Assembly: GCA_031367345.1 (NCBI GenBank)
Contig: JANLPR010000046.1
Coordinates: 1-64,000, forward strand
DNA length: 64,000 nt
Reading direction: 5' to 3'
DNA from: JADKIH01 sp031367345
GTDB lineage: Bacteria > Bacteroidota > Bacteroidia > AKYH767-A > 2013-40CM-41-45
This document shows positions 8,482 to 16,462 of this stretch, in pieces (positions within the stretch are counted from its first letter, which is position 1; each line of letters begins with the position of its first letter). Position numbers and translations under genes: made by a program. The notes under the pieces are model-generated. The model saw only the letters and a list, made by a program, of their open reading frames with translations. It did not search any database and was not told the DNA's origin.

Positions 8482-8530
8482 TTAGAGTTGGGGGCCTTTG
8501 ATTGCGTAGTTATTCAACATTGAACGTTTG

Positions 8531-8538
8531 CAAAGATA
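8531..8538 (-). promoter_or_regulatory. Bacteroidota -7 box TATCTTTG, DUF4271-hemD operon
   Basis: The plus strand reads CAAAGATA, so the minus strand has TATCTTTG, a full match to TAnnTTTG. It would start transcription near 8524, about 43 bases before the DUF4271 start. No good -33 TTG was seen at the usual spacing. Confidence 0.5.
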
Positions 8539-8626
8539 AGTTCAATTTGCATTTTAATACGCTTTCGAGTTTAAAATGTTGCTAAACATAGAATTGAGAT
8601 TGATGCTTAATTAAATTTAAAAAAAG

Positions 8627-8656
8627 AATGCCAAACAAAGATCTTTCACTGGCATT
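8627..8656 (-). terminator. Rho-independent terminator after the DUF5777 gene
   Basis: On the minus strand the stem AATGCCA (8656-8650)/TGGCATT (8633-8627) encloses a loop with its own small palindrome, AAAGATCTTT. It is followed by C and a run of T (plus-strand aaaaa at 8621-8625). It closes the YceI/DUF5777 transcript and separates it from the DUF4271 promoter. Confidence 0.7.
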
Positions 8657-8722
8657 TTTGCCGTTGAATTGAATTCAAAAGTATGAAGGGATTCTTTATT
8701 GTTTGATTTAAAATCTATGAGG

Positions 8723-9625
8723 CTATTTTTCCGGAGTAGATTTCGTATCGTTAGCAAGTTTAAACATTCTGGAAATATTAAAACAAAATTTGAATCCGCC
8801 TTTTTGCCACGAGTCCATAGTATTAACCAAGTAATCGTTTTCCAAAATACCGGATGCGTTGCTGAACATGATGGTAAATACATGTCCTCCTGTTTCGATT
8901 TCTATACCGGCCCCAATTACATCGGTATGAGGAAGAACCAGTTGATCGCGTTTCAATGTATGTGAGTAATCAAAAATAATTGAAGCACTTGGTGTAAATT
9001 TAAATCTGAACCCACCCGACAAACTGAATGTATTATTATCATCATCGGCCGGAACAAAATTACGGTGCACAAAAGTTGGTATTACAACCAAACTAAAGCG
9101 CGACGAAAATTTTCTGGCAAGTATTAGTTGTGAAACATATACTAACCGATAAGAATCGCTCGTATAATCTATACGATCTTGCGCAGAGTATGATAAATTG
9201 GCAAAACCTGAAAGCGAAAACGGGATTGAATTATTTTCTGTTTGATCGAGTAAACGAAATTTAATGAGTCCTTCTAAATCCTCATTTCTTTTGCAGCGAC
9301 TTACTCCAATCATAATATGGTTGGTTAGTCCGTAATGAAATCCGATCCGTATATCACTCGACTGATCAAAACCATATAAGTTATGAAAACCACCACCGCT
9401 TTCTGCACCTACATTTCCAAACAAATGGCTGATACGCACATCCAAATTTTTCTTTTTTACAGTTTCATTTGTATGAATGTTGATCAACTTATTTCCTTTA
9501 AACATTCCTATTACAGGCAAATTAGATTTCGGTTTTTCATTTTGCAATAATTTGAGCAGATCGTCTTGGGCGAAAAGCAAAGCAGGCAATAAGAAGAAAA
9601 GCAGATAGAGTAAAAAGTTCTTCAT
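8723..9625 (-). CDS. DUF5777 family outer-membrane beta-barrel protein
   Basis: A 300-residue exported protein with signal peptide MKNFLLYLLFFLLPALLFAQ. The mature part alternates short amphipathic strands with aromatic ends (for example DIRIGFHYGLTNHIMIGVSR) as in a beta-barrel, and matches the pattern of DUF5777, a family usually next to YceI and c-type cytochrome genes. Here the ATG overlaps the stop of the YceI gene (4 bp), so the two are translationally coupled. The role is unknown: a small-molecule or electron-transfer related outer-membrane protein is a fair inference from context. The transcript ends at the hairpin at 8627-8656. Confidence 0.85.
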   Translation of the reverse strand: MKNFLLYLLFFLLPALLFAQDDLLKLLQNEKPKSNLPVIGMFKGNKLINIHTNETVKKKNLDVRISHLFGNVGAESGGGFHNLYGFDQSSDIRIGFHYGLTNHIMIGVSRCKRNEDLEGLIKFRLLDQTENNSIPFSLSGFANLSYSAQDRIDYTSDSYRLVYVSQLILARKFSSRFSLVVIPTFVHRNFVPADDDNNTFSLSGGFRFKFTPSASIIFDYSHTLKRDQLVLPHTDVIGAGIEIETGGHVFTIMFSNASGILENDYLVNTMDSWQKGGFKFCFNISRMFKLANDTKSTPEK

Positions 9626-10185
9626 TTATTGATAATGGTTTTACCGGATGCTCGATAATCTAAAGTAACATTAACATCAATTATTTCTGCAATATTTTGA
9701 AACAACAACTTAGGAATAGTTATATTAAAATCCTTCAGCGCAACTTTAAAATCAGAGATTATAGTGAAAGAATTTCCATCTCTCTTAAAAACACCTTTAA
9801 TTTCTAACTCTTTTTCTACACCATGAATTGTAATTGTTCCTTTAGTAGAAACCAGATGTTCGCCATCAGCTAGTGTAGCTATAGAATCTTGAATAATTCC
9901 TTTAAATGAAGCCATTGGAAACTTATCACTTTCCATATATTTCTCATTGAAATGTTCTTCCATCAAAGCTTTTGCAAAGTGAAAATTTCGTATGGGAATA
10001 ACCACGGCAATTTCATTGGTGGCAGAATTGATAAAGCTTGCCGCTTGTTTATTTTCTGCTTTTATATCTTCAATAGGAGCATGAGAAAAAAGGCTAACAG
10101 TTCCACTTACTGCATTAAACATATTTTGCGAAAACGAATTCGTGCAGTTAATAAACAAAAAAAGAATCAGCGATATTTTTTTCAT
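9622..10185 (-). CDS. YceI family lipid-binding protein
   Basis: A 187-residue exported protein with signal peptide (MKKISLILFLFINCTNSFSQ). The lipocalin-like YceI fold is indicated by SGTVSLFSHAPIEDIKA, FNEKYMESDKFPMASFKG, and GTITIHGVEKELEIKG near the middle. YceI proteins bind isoprenoid lipids in the periplasm. It stands directly after the CX4CH lipoprotein gene (1 bp gap) and overlaps the DUF5777 gene. The three genes form a compact unit. Confidence 0.93.
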   Translation of the reverse strand: MKKISLILFLFINCTNSFSQNMFNAVSGTVSLFSHAPIEDIKAENKQAASFINSATNEIAVVIPIRNFHFAKALMEEHFNEKYMESDKFPMASFKGIIQDSIATLADGEHLVSTKGTITIHGVEKELEIKGVFKRDGNSFTIISDFKVALKDFNITIPKLLFQNIAEIIDVNVTLDYRASGKTIINK

Positions 10186-10186
10186 T

Positions 10187-10549
10187 TTATTTTTCCGGAT
10201 AACCTTGTTTGATCCACGTTTTTAATTGGAAATAATCGCATTCACTAATATGATATTTTTCAGGCATGTGCTGCGGATCATTTAACGGGAGGTCAATTCT
10301 ATATTCAATAGTTCCTGATCGAATTCTATTTACAACAGTTGGATAGCTCGTATAATCATAAGCTCCTTTTCCACCCGGTGCATGGCATTCAGTAAAATTG
10401 CAATTTGCATTCAAGATCGGCAATATATCGGTGTTAAATGTAAATCGGATGCTATCACAATTGTTTGGACGAAAGGTAGTATTAACCATCTTTTCCTTTG
10501 AACAAGAAATTAGAGTAAGGCACACAAGACCGATCCAAATAGATTTCAT
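10187..10549 (-). CDS. Lipoprotein with CX4CH cytochrome c-like motif
   Basis: A 120-residue predicted lipoprotein: MKSIWIGLVCLTLISC places the lipidated cysteine at position 16. The motif NANCNFTECHAPGG gives C50-x4-C55-H56, a spaced variant of the CXXCH heme site seen in Bacteroidota cytochrome-like proteins, with Met95 in QHMPEK as a possible distal ligand. Whether heme is attached is not shown by sequence: CX4CH is less usual, and in some relatives the heme site is lost. The start at 10549 was chosen over 10570 because it gives a correct lipoprotein signal. Confidence 0.8.
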   Translation of the reverse strand: MKSIWIGLVCLTLISCSKEKMVNTTFRPNNCDSIRFTFNTDILPILNANCNFTECHAPGGKGAYDYTSYPTVVNRIRSGTIEYRIDLPLNDPQHMPEKYHISECDYFQLKTWIKQGYPEK

Positions 10550-10557
10550 TCTAAAAT

Positions 10558-10565
10558 CAAATGTA
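10558..10565 (-). promoter_or_regulatory. Possible -7 box TACATTTG before the CX4CH lipoprotein gene
   Basis: The minus strand reads TACATTTG, a match to TAnnTTTG, only 9 bp from the ATG at 10549. The leader would be a few bases, so a leaderless start would be needed. Weak alone, but it argues against the alternative start at 10570. Confidence 0.25.
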
Positions 10566-10620
10566 GGCAAATGAATCTATGTTAGCAATTCAAATTAATT
10601 GAAACAAAGTCTAACAAAAA

Positions 10621-11289
10621 TTAAAAGATCGACTGAGTTCTTTCTATAACCCAATACAACGCAATTAATGAGATACAAAGAGAAACAGGGATGGTTACAA
10701 ATTTTCGATACCAGCTCCTATTAGAGAACCGTGTTTGAAAAACAAAGATTGCAAGTAAAATAATTGCTGTCTGGCCTGCTTCCACGCCAATGTTAAACGA
10801 AATTAAAGCTGAAATAAAATCTTTTTCAGGTAAGCCTATCTCAGCCAACACACCGGCAAAACCTAGTCCATGGATAAGACCGAATAAAAAAACCACTATC
10901 AGACGCCACCATTTTAACTCTCTTACCAAAATATTTTCTACTCCAATAAATACAATGGAAAGTGCAATAAATGGTTCTACGATTACACCTTGTGGATGAA
11001 TAATATTGTTCATTGCTAATGCAAGCGTAATTGAATGAGCAATTGTAAAGCAGGTAACTTGAGCTAAAACTATTTTTAATTTCGGATTGAATAAAAATAT
11101 TCCTAAAACAAATAAAATATGATCGAAGCCAAGTGGAAGGATGTGTTGAAATCCGAGTTTAAGATATTCCCAGAACAAATTCACCTTCGACATATTCTCA
11201 AGGTCATAAGCCATAGTATGTGCTGAACTTGAAATGGAAATCAAGATAAACAAACAAAAGCTGGCGAAAAATTTATTCTGAATTTTCAT
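10621..11289 (-). CDS. HupE/UreJ family membrane protein
   Basis: A 222-residue protein with a signal peptide (about 1-23) and six hydrophobic segments. The family motif residues are seen as FQHILPLGFDHILFVLG (His49, Asp56-His57), FTIAHS (81-86) and LIHGLGFAGVLAEIGL (138-153). HupE/UreJ relatives are linked with nickel or cobalt uptake or with hydrogenase and urease loci. No nickel enzyme is encoded here, so a different metal or substrate is possible. It starts 5 bp after the TPR gene and is very likely in its operon. Confidence 0.88.
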   Translation of the reverse strand: MKIQNKFFASFCLFILISISSSAHTMAYDLENMSKVNLFWEYLKLGFQHILPLGFDHILFVLGIFLFNPKLKIVLAQVTCFTIAHSITLALAMNNIIHPQGVIVEPFIALSIVFIGVENILVRELKWWRLIVVFLFGLIHGLGFAGVLAEIGLPEKDFISALISFNIGVEAGQTAIILLAIFVFQTRFSNRSWYRKFVTIPVSLCISLIALYWVIERTQSIF

Positions 11290-11294
11290 TTTTA

Positions 11295-12623
11295 TTAGTT
11301 TACTGCTAAATACTTTTTATTTTCCCATTTCAATAAAACAGGTAAATAGGGATTTAAATTTAATGCAGCTTGAATCAGTTTTACACCCTCTGGAAGGTTA
11401 CCGGAGTGGCTCATTATTAATCCGGCTTGATATTGCAAAACAGGATTCTTTGAATTAGTTCGAAGTGCTTTCGTTATGTATTTATTGGCTTTTTCAAGAT
11501 CACCAATTTTATAGTAAACCCAAGCTAAAGTTTGTTCTACGTCAATATTATCCGGTCGACGGTTGTATTCTATCAAAGCATGTTTTAGTGCATTGTTGTA
11601 ATCATACGCATTGAGATACGCTATTGCAAGTTCTTTATCAGCATAATGTCCATGATTTTTTATACTCTCATCTCCCTTAACTCCTGCCAGCAATTCAATA
11701 GTTTTTTGAGCAGCTTTGTAAGCCAATTTTGGTTGATTACTGATTCGATAAACTTCCGATAATTCTTGTTCGAAAGAAAAATCGTCGACTATTGAGATTG
11801 CTTTTTTCAAAAAAGCTATAGATGCGGAATAATTGCACTTTGCTTTTTCAATACGAGCAAGTCCTGCATATGCAAAAGAAAAAATTGGGCGATAATAAAT
11901 TGCTGTTTCATATTGCAATTGAGCTGAATCGAGCTTGCCTGTTTGTTCGTATAAATGTCCCAGTTGAATTCTAGTCCACTCTGTAGCTTCCTTACCGGGA
12001 TATCCAGATTGAAGTGCAAGGTTCATTGCACTAATAGCTCCCGGATAGTCACCATGAATTTCTCTTAGGTACGAGACCCTACTATACGAGCGATTGTCAG
12101 GCCGAAGCGACGCCATTTTATCGGCCATAGCAATTGCATTTTGGTAGTCGCCATTTTCAAGAAAGGCATCGGTAAGAATTCCATAAACAGAACTGCTATA
12201 TGAATTGATCCGTTGTGCAGCCACTGCAACAGGAATTGCTTCAGCAAAATGATGTTGAGATAAAAGCACAGTTGCCTTCCCAATTAGTGATTCAAAATTT
12301 ACAGAATCTTTTTTTAATACATTATCAAAAAGGTCTAATGCTTTCGGATCATAAAAGGCATGTTCACCCGACTCTCTCGACTCTTGAATATATGCAAAGC
12401 CAAGTTTAACTTTTGCTTCTTTATTTTCAGGATTGATACGCAGAGTTTCGATTAGTGATTCAATTGCAGCTTTACTGTTAATCCATTCGTTCGATGTAGC
12501 AGATTCTCCTTGTCTAATTTTAATTCCAAGTTTTATCTTATCTGGTGTTCTAAATTCTATGATTGCAAAAGAAAATATGGCTACAAAAGAAAGAAGAAAA
12601 ATATATGGTAGATTTTTTTTCAT
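11295..12623 (-). CDS. Membrane-anchored tetratricopeptide repeat protein
   Basis: A 442-residue protein with an N-terminal membrane anchor or signal (NLPYIFLLSFVAIFSFAII) and about nine TPR helical hairpins from about residue 45. Repeats are clear in PENKEAKVKLGFAYIQES, DYQNAIAMADKMASLRPDN, NYSASIAFLKKAISI and DLEKANKYITKALRTNSKNP. TPRs mediate protein contacts. Position between the DUF4331 gene and the HupE gene points to an assembly role for that envelope system, by inference. A strong hairpin (12657-12687) between it and DUF4331 could regulate how much of the transcript reads on. Confidence 0.88.
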   Translation of the reverse strand: MKKNLPYIFLLSFVAIFSFAIIEFRTPDKIKLGIKIRQGESATSNEWINSKAAIESLIETLRINPENKEAKVKLGFAYIQESRESGEHAFYDPKALDLFDNVLKKDSVNFESLIGKATVLLSQHHFAEAIPVAVAAQRINSYSSSVYGILTDAFLENGDYQNAIAMADKMASLRPDNRSYSRVSYLREIHGDYPGAISAMNLALQSGYPGKEATEWTRIQLGHLYEQTGKLDSAQLQYETAIYYRPIFSFAYAGLARIEKAKCNYSASIAFLKKAISIVDDFSFEQELSEVYRISNQPKLAYKAAQKTIELLAGVKGDESIKNHGHYADKELAIAYLNAYDYNNALKHALIEYNRRPDNIDVEQTLAWVYYKIGDLEKANKYITKALRTNSKNPVLQYQAGLIMSHSGNLPEGVKLIQAALNLNPYLPVLLKWENKKYLAVN

Positions 12624-12656
12624 GATTAAGATAAATGAAATGTTAAAATTAAAAAT

Positions 12657-12687
12657 AAGGACCGAAGCGAATTACACTTCGGTCCTT
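12657..12687 (-). terminator. Rho-independent terminator or attenuator after DUF4331 gene
   Basis: Perfect 11-bp stem AAGGACCGAAG (12657-12667)/CTTCGGTCCTT (12677-12687) with a 9-base loop. On the minus strand it is followed by ATTTTTAATTTT. Only 33 bp separate it from the next ATG, leaving little space for a promoter, so partial read-through into the TPR-HupE genes is likely. Confidence 0.75.
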
Positions 12688-12701
12688 GATAAAAACAACC
12701 A

Positions 12702-14777
12702 CTATTTAGCTATAGTTATTTTTATTGATTGAACAGTAGCTCCATTGTTTTGAAGCACCGCAAAATAATTGCCCGACGTTTGACTTAACCATTTAACTTC
12801 GTAGCTATCGGCATCACGCATTTCATTGTTAACAGGAACAGCAACTATACGACCCATAGAATCATAGATCTTCAAAGTTACTTTCGTTTTAGATGTAACA
12901 CGGAATTTAATATTTACCGATTCAGTAGATGGATTTGGATACGATTCCATTAATAGTTGAGGCGAACCAACATTTAATCCGCCGGTAGGATTTACAGAAG
13001 TAAGTACATAACCGCCGGTGCATAAACCATAACCACTCCAAGGCAATTGAACATACGGGAATGTTGTGCGGAATGTAGTATCGTTTTGTTCAACACCAGT
13101 TGAGTAACCTAGTACACCCAGCAGTTGAGGAGTAAGCGGACTATTTCCAATTGTATAATCGTCGTAAAACAATCCAACAGCTGCAAGCGCTACACCCGAT
13201 ACAGCTTGAAGTTCGATGCGAGTTACATCATCTTCTAATCGACGACCATTCGGGAATCCATCCATATTCGGAATATTCTGAATAGCGGTAGACGTATTGA
13301 AACGACTATCTGTTAATCCGAGTACTGCCGCTTGAATAATACCAAGCGAGCTGAAGTCGGCCGAGTTACGCGCAGTAACAGGTACTGCCATATTCAGACG
13401 TAACATATCGCCAAACGTTGGAAGGAAGTTATTGATGAATGGTTTTCCTGCCGAAAGAGGATTGCCTGGAGTTTTACCTGTGAACAATTGGTAAGGTGCA
13501 AGATTTGGAACACCGGTATAGAAGATTGGAAGTAAATCGGCAGAACGCGGTTTACCTTGACGTAATAAATATTTTCCAAAGATAGCAGTATCAAGCGCGG
13601 TACCTTGCGTAGCGGCGTTACCATATAGTACATACAATCCATCGTGAGTATTTCCAAAATCCACATTTCCTAAAACTGTAGGAGATGCACGTTGAATTCT
13701 TAAACTAGACAATGCAGGTACAGCACCACCAAACAAACTATCGTCCATATAAAGTCCAAGCTCCGGATTACAGAAATAATCATCGAAGTATGTAGAGTCT
13801 TGATAAGGAGTAAGGCTATTCCAAAAATCTTTCATACCTATTGGAATAACAGCTTCATTAGTTAAAGGCATTCCTAAGCGAGAAACTTGAACGAAATTAC
13901 CTGTGTGTGTTTCCGTTCCATTACCATTAAGTGTGCGAATAGCAGGACGACTGGCAGAAGCCCATACACCGATAACGAAATCGCCATCGAGAATACTTGA
14001 AGCTTGCGCAACCGTCTTACCATCTTTTTGTAAGTCAGAGATATTAATTTTTAATGCAATAACATGAACATTTTTACATTTCAATCCGTCTTTAGGTGCA
14101 TCTACACCTGAACCACCGGCACGAGTTTGTCCAAGATCAAAAATACCGCCTAGGTCAACAAAGAATGGATCGTCAGCCGGTCCGCAATAAACAGATTCTC
14201 CGCTGGTAGCAGTCGTGATTGCATTGGTAAATAATGTTTCATAGTCAGGAGAATTTAATCCAACACCTGAAGAAATAGAACGAGGGCCAATGTTTGGTGG
14301 TGGCACAATTCCATTCGTTACAATTGTTGTGAAAGCACCACCATTTACACTTTTCTCTGCTGTGTAAGTTGTTTTCAAATTTTCGGCACCTAATCTGATA
14401 TTGAAAAATGTAGAAGGATCTTGATTTACTTTAGCAAAAGTAAAACGATAAGTAATATCGTCACCCGAAGTAGCTCCATTGTTCTTTACGTGAATTTCGT
14501 AACGGACATTCTCTCCGAAAGAAAAATAATTTGGACCTCCTTGCGGAAGTTCTGCCGGAACATAAGCAGCAATAATTGTTACTTTGTTTGAATCTTGAGG
14601 ATCACGGAAGGCATACAGATCTGTATTATCTGCAACCGGATCGTTACTAATAAGCGGAGCTTCACGATGGCTCGACGCTGTCAACTGATTCTGTTGACTT
14701 GCAAAGAAAAGTCCTCCACCAATAAGCAGAAGGGCTATCGAAGCAATAGAAAGTCGTTTTTTTGTAGATGTTTTCAT
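12702..14777 (-). CDS. DUF4331 protein with T9SS tail
   Basis: A 691-residue secreted protein. After a signal peptide (about 1-33), SSHREAPLISNDPVADNTDLYAF (split here by length limits, positions 35-57) marks the start of DUF4331, a conserved domain of unknown function with many Asp and Asn residues and an N-terminal SHREAP motif. The domain covers most of the chain to about 590. The C-terminal part (about 610-691, ESYPNPSTESVNIKF then a Gly-rich beta segment) is a type IX sorting signal. The protein would thus cross the outer membrane and be surface attached. It is followed by the hairpin at 12657 and then the TPR and HupE genes, the common grouping for this domain. Confidence 0.92.
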   Translation of the reverse strand: MKTSTKKRLSIASIALLLIGGGLFFASQQNQLTASSHREAPLISNDPVADNTDLYAFRDPQDSNKVTIIAAYVPAELPQGGPNYFSFGENVRYEIHVKNNGATSGDDITYRFTFAKVNQDPSTFFNIRLGAENLKTTYTAEKSVNGGAFTTIVTNGIVPPPNIGPRSISSGVGLNSPDYETLFTNAITTATSGESVYCGPADDPFFVDLGGIFDLGQTRAGGSGVDAPKDGLKCKNVHVIALKINISDLQKDGKTVAQASSILDGDFVIGVWASASRPAIRTLNGNGTETHTGNFVQVSRLGMPLTNEAVIPIGMKDFWNSLTPYQDSTYFDDYFCNPELGLYMDDSLFGGAVPALSSLRIQRASPTVLGNVDFGNTHDGLYVLYGNAATQGTALDTAIFGKYLLRQGKPRSADLLPIFYTGVPNLAPYQLFTGKTPGNPLSAGKPFINNFLPTFGDMLRLNMAVPVTARNSADFSSLGIIQAAVLGLTDSRFNTSTAIQNIPNMDGFPNGRRLEDDVTRIELQAVSGVALAAVGLFYDDYTIGNSPLTPQLLGVLGYSTGVEQNDTTFRTTFPYVQLPWSGYGLCTGGYVLTSVNPTGGLNVGSPQLLMESYPNPSTESVNIKFRVTSKTKVTLKIYDSMGRIVAVPVNNEMRDADSYEVKWLSQTSGNYFAVLQNNGATVQSIKITIAK

Positions 14778-15183
14778 ATTCTAATGAATTTGGTTAATAA
14801 TAAATAGTGATAGATTTAATTAAACTGTAGAATACTTACGTGAGTAGAGAACAGGTTGGATTGCCGGAAATGATAATTTAATTGAAAATAAAAATGATCT
14901 CATTAACTGAGAGGACAAAAAATATGAAATTGCCGTTGTTTTGCAGAAAATGGATATTATTTGCCGCCTATTGTCGCAATTAGTAAAAAAGATATGTCTA
15001 AAATTACTTCAGTAATTCTATTAGGCTAACGAGAAAAAGCCAAGAGAAAAACATTATTGAATAAATTTCAAATAATTTCTGTTGAAATGAAAATATTTCT
15101 TTCAAATTGGTAAATAGCTTGAGTCGATTTATTTCGAAAATTTTTAGTCTTTAATTTAGCAATCCGGAAAAAGTAGAATTTAC
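14778..15183. other. Intergenic region upstream of DUF4331 gene
   Basis: A 406-bp AT-rich region between two minus-strand genes. It probably contains the DUF4331 promoter, but no full TAnnTTTG box, terminator or small gene could be supported. Confidence 0.4.
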
Positions 15184-16416
15184 CTACTCTATAACCAAAC
15201 GTTTAGAAATCGTTTGATTGTTAATTAAAATTTTTACCAAATAGTTGCCCGAAGGAAGCAGATCAAAATTAAGTCGATCTAAGTAACTTTCTTTTTCCAT
15301 CACAAGTTTTCCATAGATATTGTAAATAGAAATATGTTTTAAAGAAAGCTGTTGATCAGTATTTGAAAATAATAGTTGAAAACTATTTCCGGCAGGATTA
15401 GGGAATAAATCAATTGAGTTAGATCCGGTTTTATTTTCCTCTATCGAAGTCGTTATGTCAACCGTATGTCGAACAATTACTTCATTATCTAAAATAACAT
15501 TTGTGCTCCAAATAAATTGTGCGTCGTTTGAAGCATCATCAAAAATATTTGTAAAATTAGTATACGCCGGCTTATTATTTACTCCGATCGTAGCATTAGA
15601 ATAAAGCGTTGCCGCCGGCCACAAACTATCATTGAAAGTAGGTTCAGTCCAATTACCCGGACGACTCCAATGCAAACCATAATAAGAAGTTCCATTATTA
15701 ACATCAGCCGTAGAGCAATTATTTGACAAACGCAACGAACCATTTTCTGTCGGACAAGTGAGGTCGGTTATTGGAGAAGTGTAAAATGTTTGAGCTTTCC
15801 AGTCGCTCCCGGTCTTTGCAATAATAGCATTAGTAGAATCTTTGAATACGGCTACCATTCCACCATCGCCATCGTGATATTGAAATCCATTGCTCACTTC
15901 AGAACCTAACCCCAAATGTTCTTCCCAATCCACCAATAACATAGCAATTGTAAAAGGCTTATTCACTCTAAATCGCACAATATTTGAATTGAACTGTGTA
16001 TAAGGAACATTGTCTTTTCCTACAGGAATTCCATTGATGTACATTTCAAAATAATTATCCGCAAAAATAAAAGCAGTAATCAATTCACCATTCGGATCAA
16101 TTGTAATAATATCAGAACCATTCAAAGCAGAAAGAGCAGCAGCACTATTTGCGAAATTTGCACCATTACACACATTATTCAAATCGGAAGCTAACGGAAA
16201 AGTGCTGTTCAAATAATTTACAACAGCCGGAACAACCCAAACTGAATTATCGCTAGCTACAATGGTTCCTACTCCGGCAATTCGTCCATTTGTGCAAGTG
16301 TATAAATTACTTGTTGTAGTTGTTGCTAAGCCTTGAGTAACCGAAGCGGTACCGGCATATTGACAATACGAATTGAGTGAAAAAAATAAAAGCAAACTAA
16401 AGGCGAGTTGTTTCAT
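15184..16416 (-). CDS. Secreted T9SS protein of unknown function
   Basis: A 410-residue exported protein with signal peptide MKQLAFSLLLFFSLNSYCQ and a C-terminal sorting tail that begins IDLFPNPAGNSFQLLF (about 335) and ends YLVKILINNQTISKRLVIE. The middle is rich in Asn, Ser and aromatic residues with motifs such as SRPGNWTEPTFNDSLWPAA, reminiscent of carbohydrate-binding jelly-roll domains in which an N-terminal strand is followed by a 'NWTxPxFNDSxWP' segment. This weakly suggests a glycan or surface ligand. It lies 46 bp after the arylsulfotransferase-like gene. Confidence 0.75.
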   Translation of the reverse strand: MKQLAFSLLLFFSLNSYCQYAGTASVTQGLATTTTSNLYTCTNGRIAGVGTIVASDNSVWVVPAVVNYLNSTFPLASDLNNVCNGANFANSAAALSALNGSDIITIDPNGELITAFIFADNYFEMYINGIPVGKDNVPYTQFNSNIVRFRVNKPFTIAMLLVDWEEHLGLGSEVSNGFQYHDGDGGMVAVFKDSTNAIIAKTGSDWKAQTFYTSPITDLTCPTENGSLRLSNNCSTADVNNGTSYYGLHWSRPGNWTEPTFNDSLWPAATLYSNATIGVNNKPAYTNFTNIFDDASNDAQFIWSTNVILDNEVIVRHTVDITTSIEENKTGSNSIDLFPNPAGNSFQLLFSNTDQQLSLKHISIYNIYGKLVMEKESYLDRLNFDLLPSGNYLVKILINNQTISKRLVIE

Positions 16417-16462
16417 TTAATTTTAAAGTTAAGTAACAATTAATTTAAAAGTTGACGAATTC

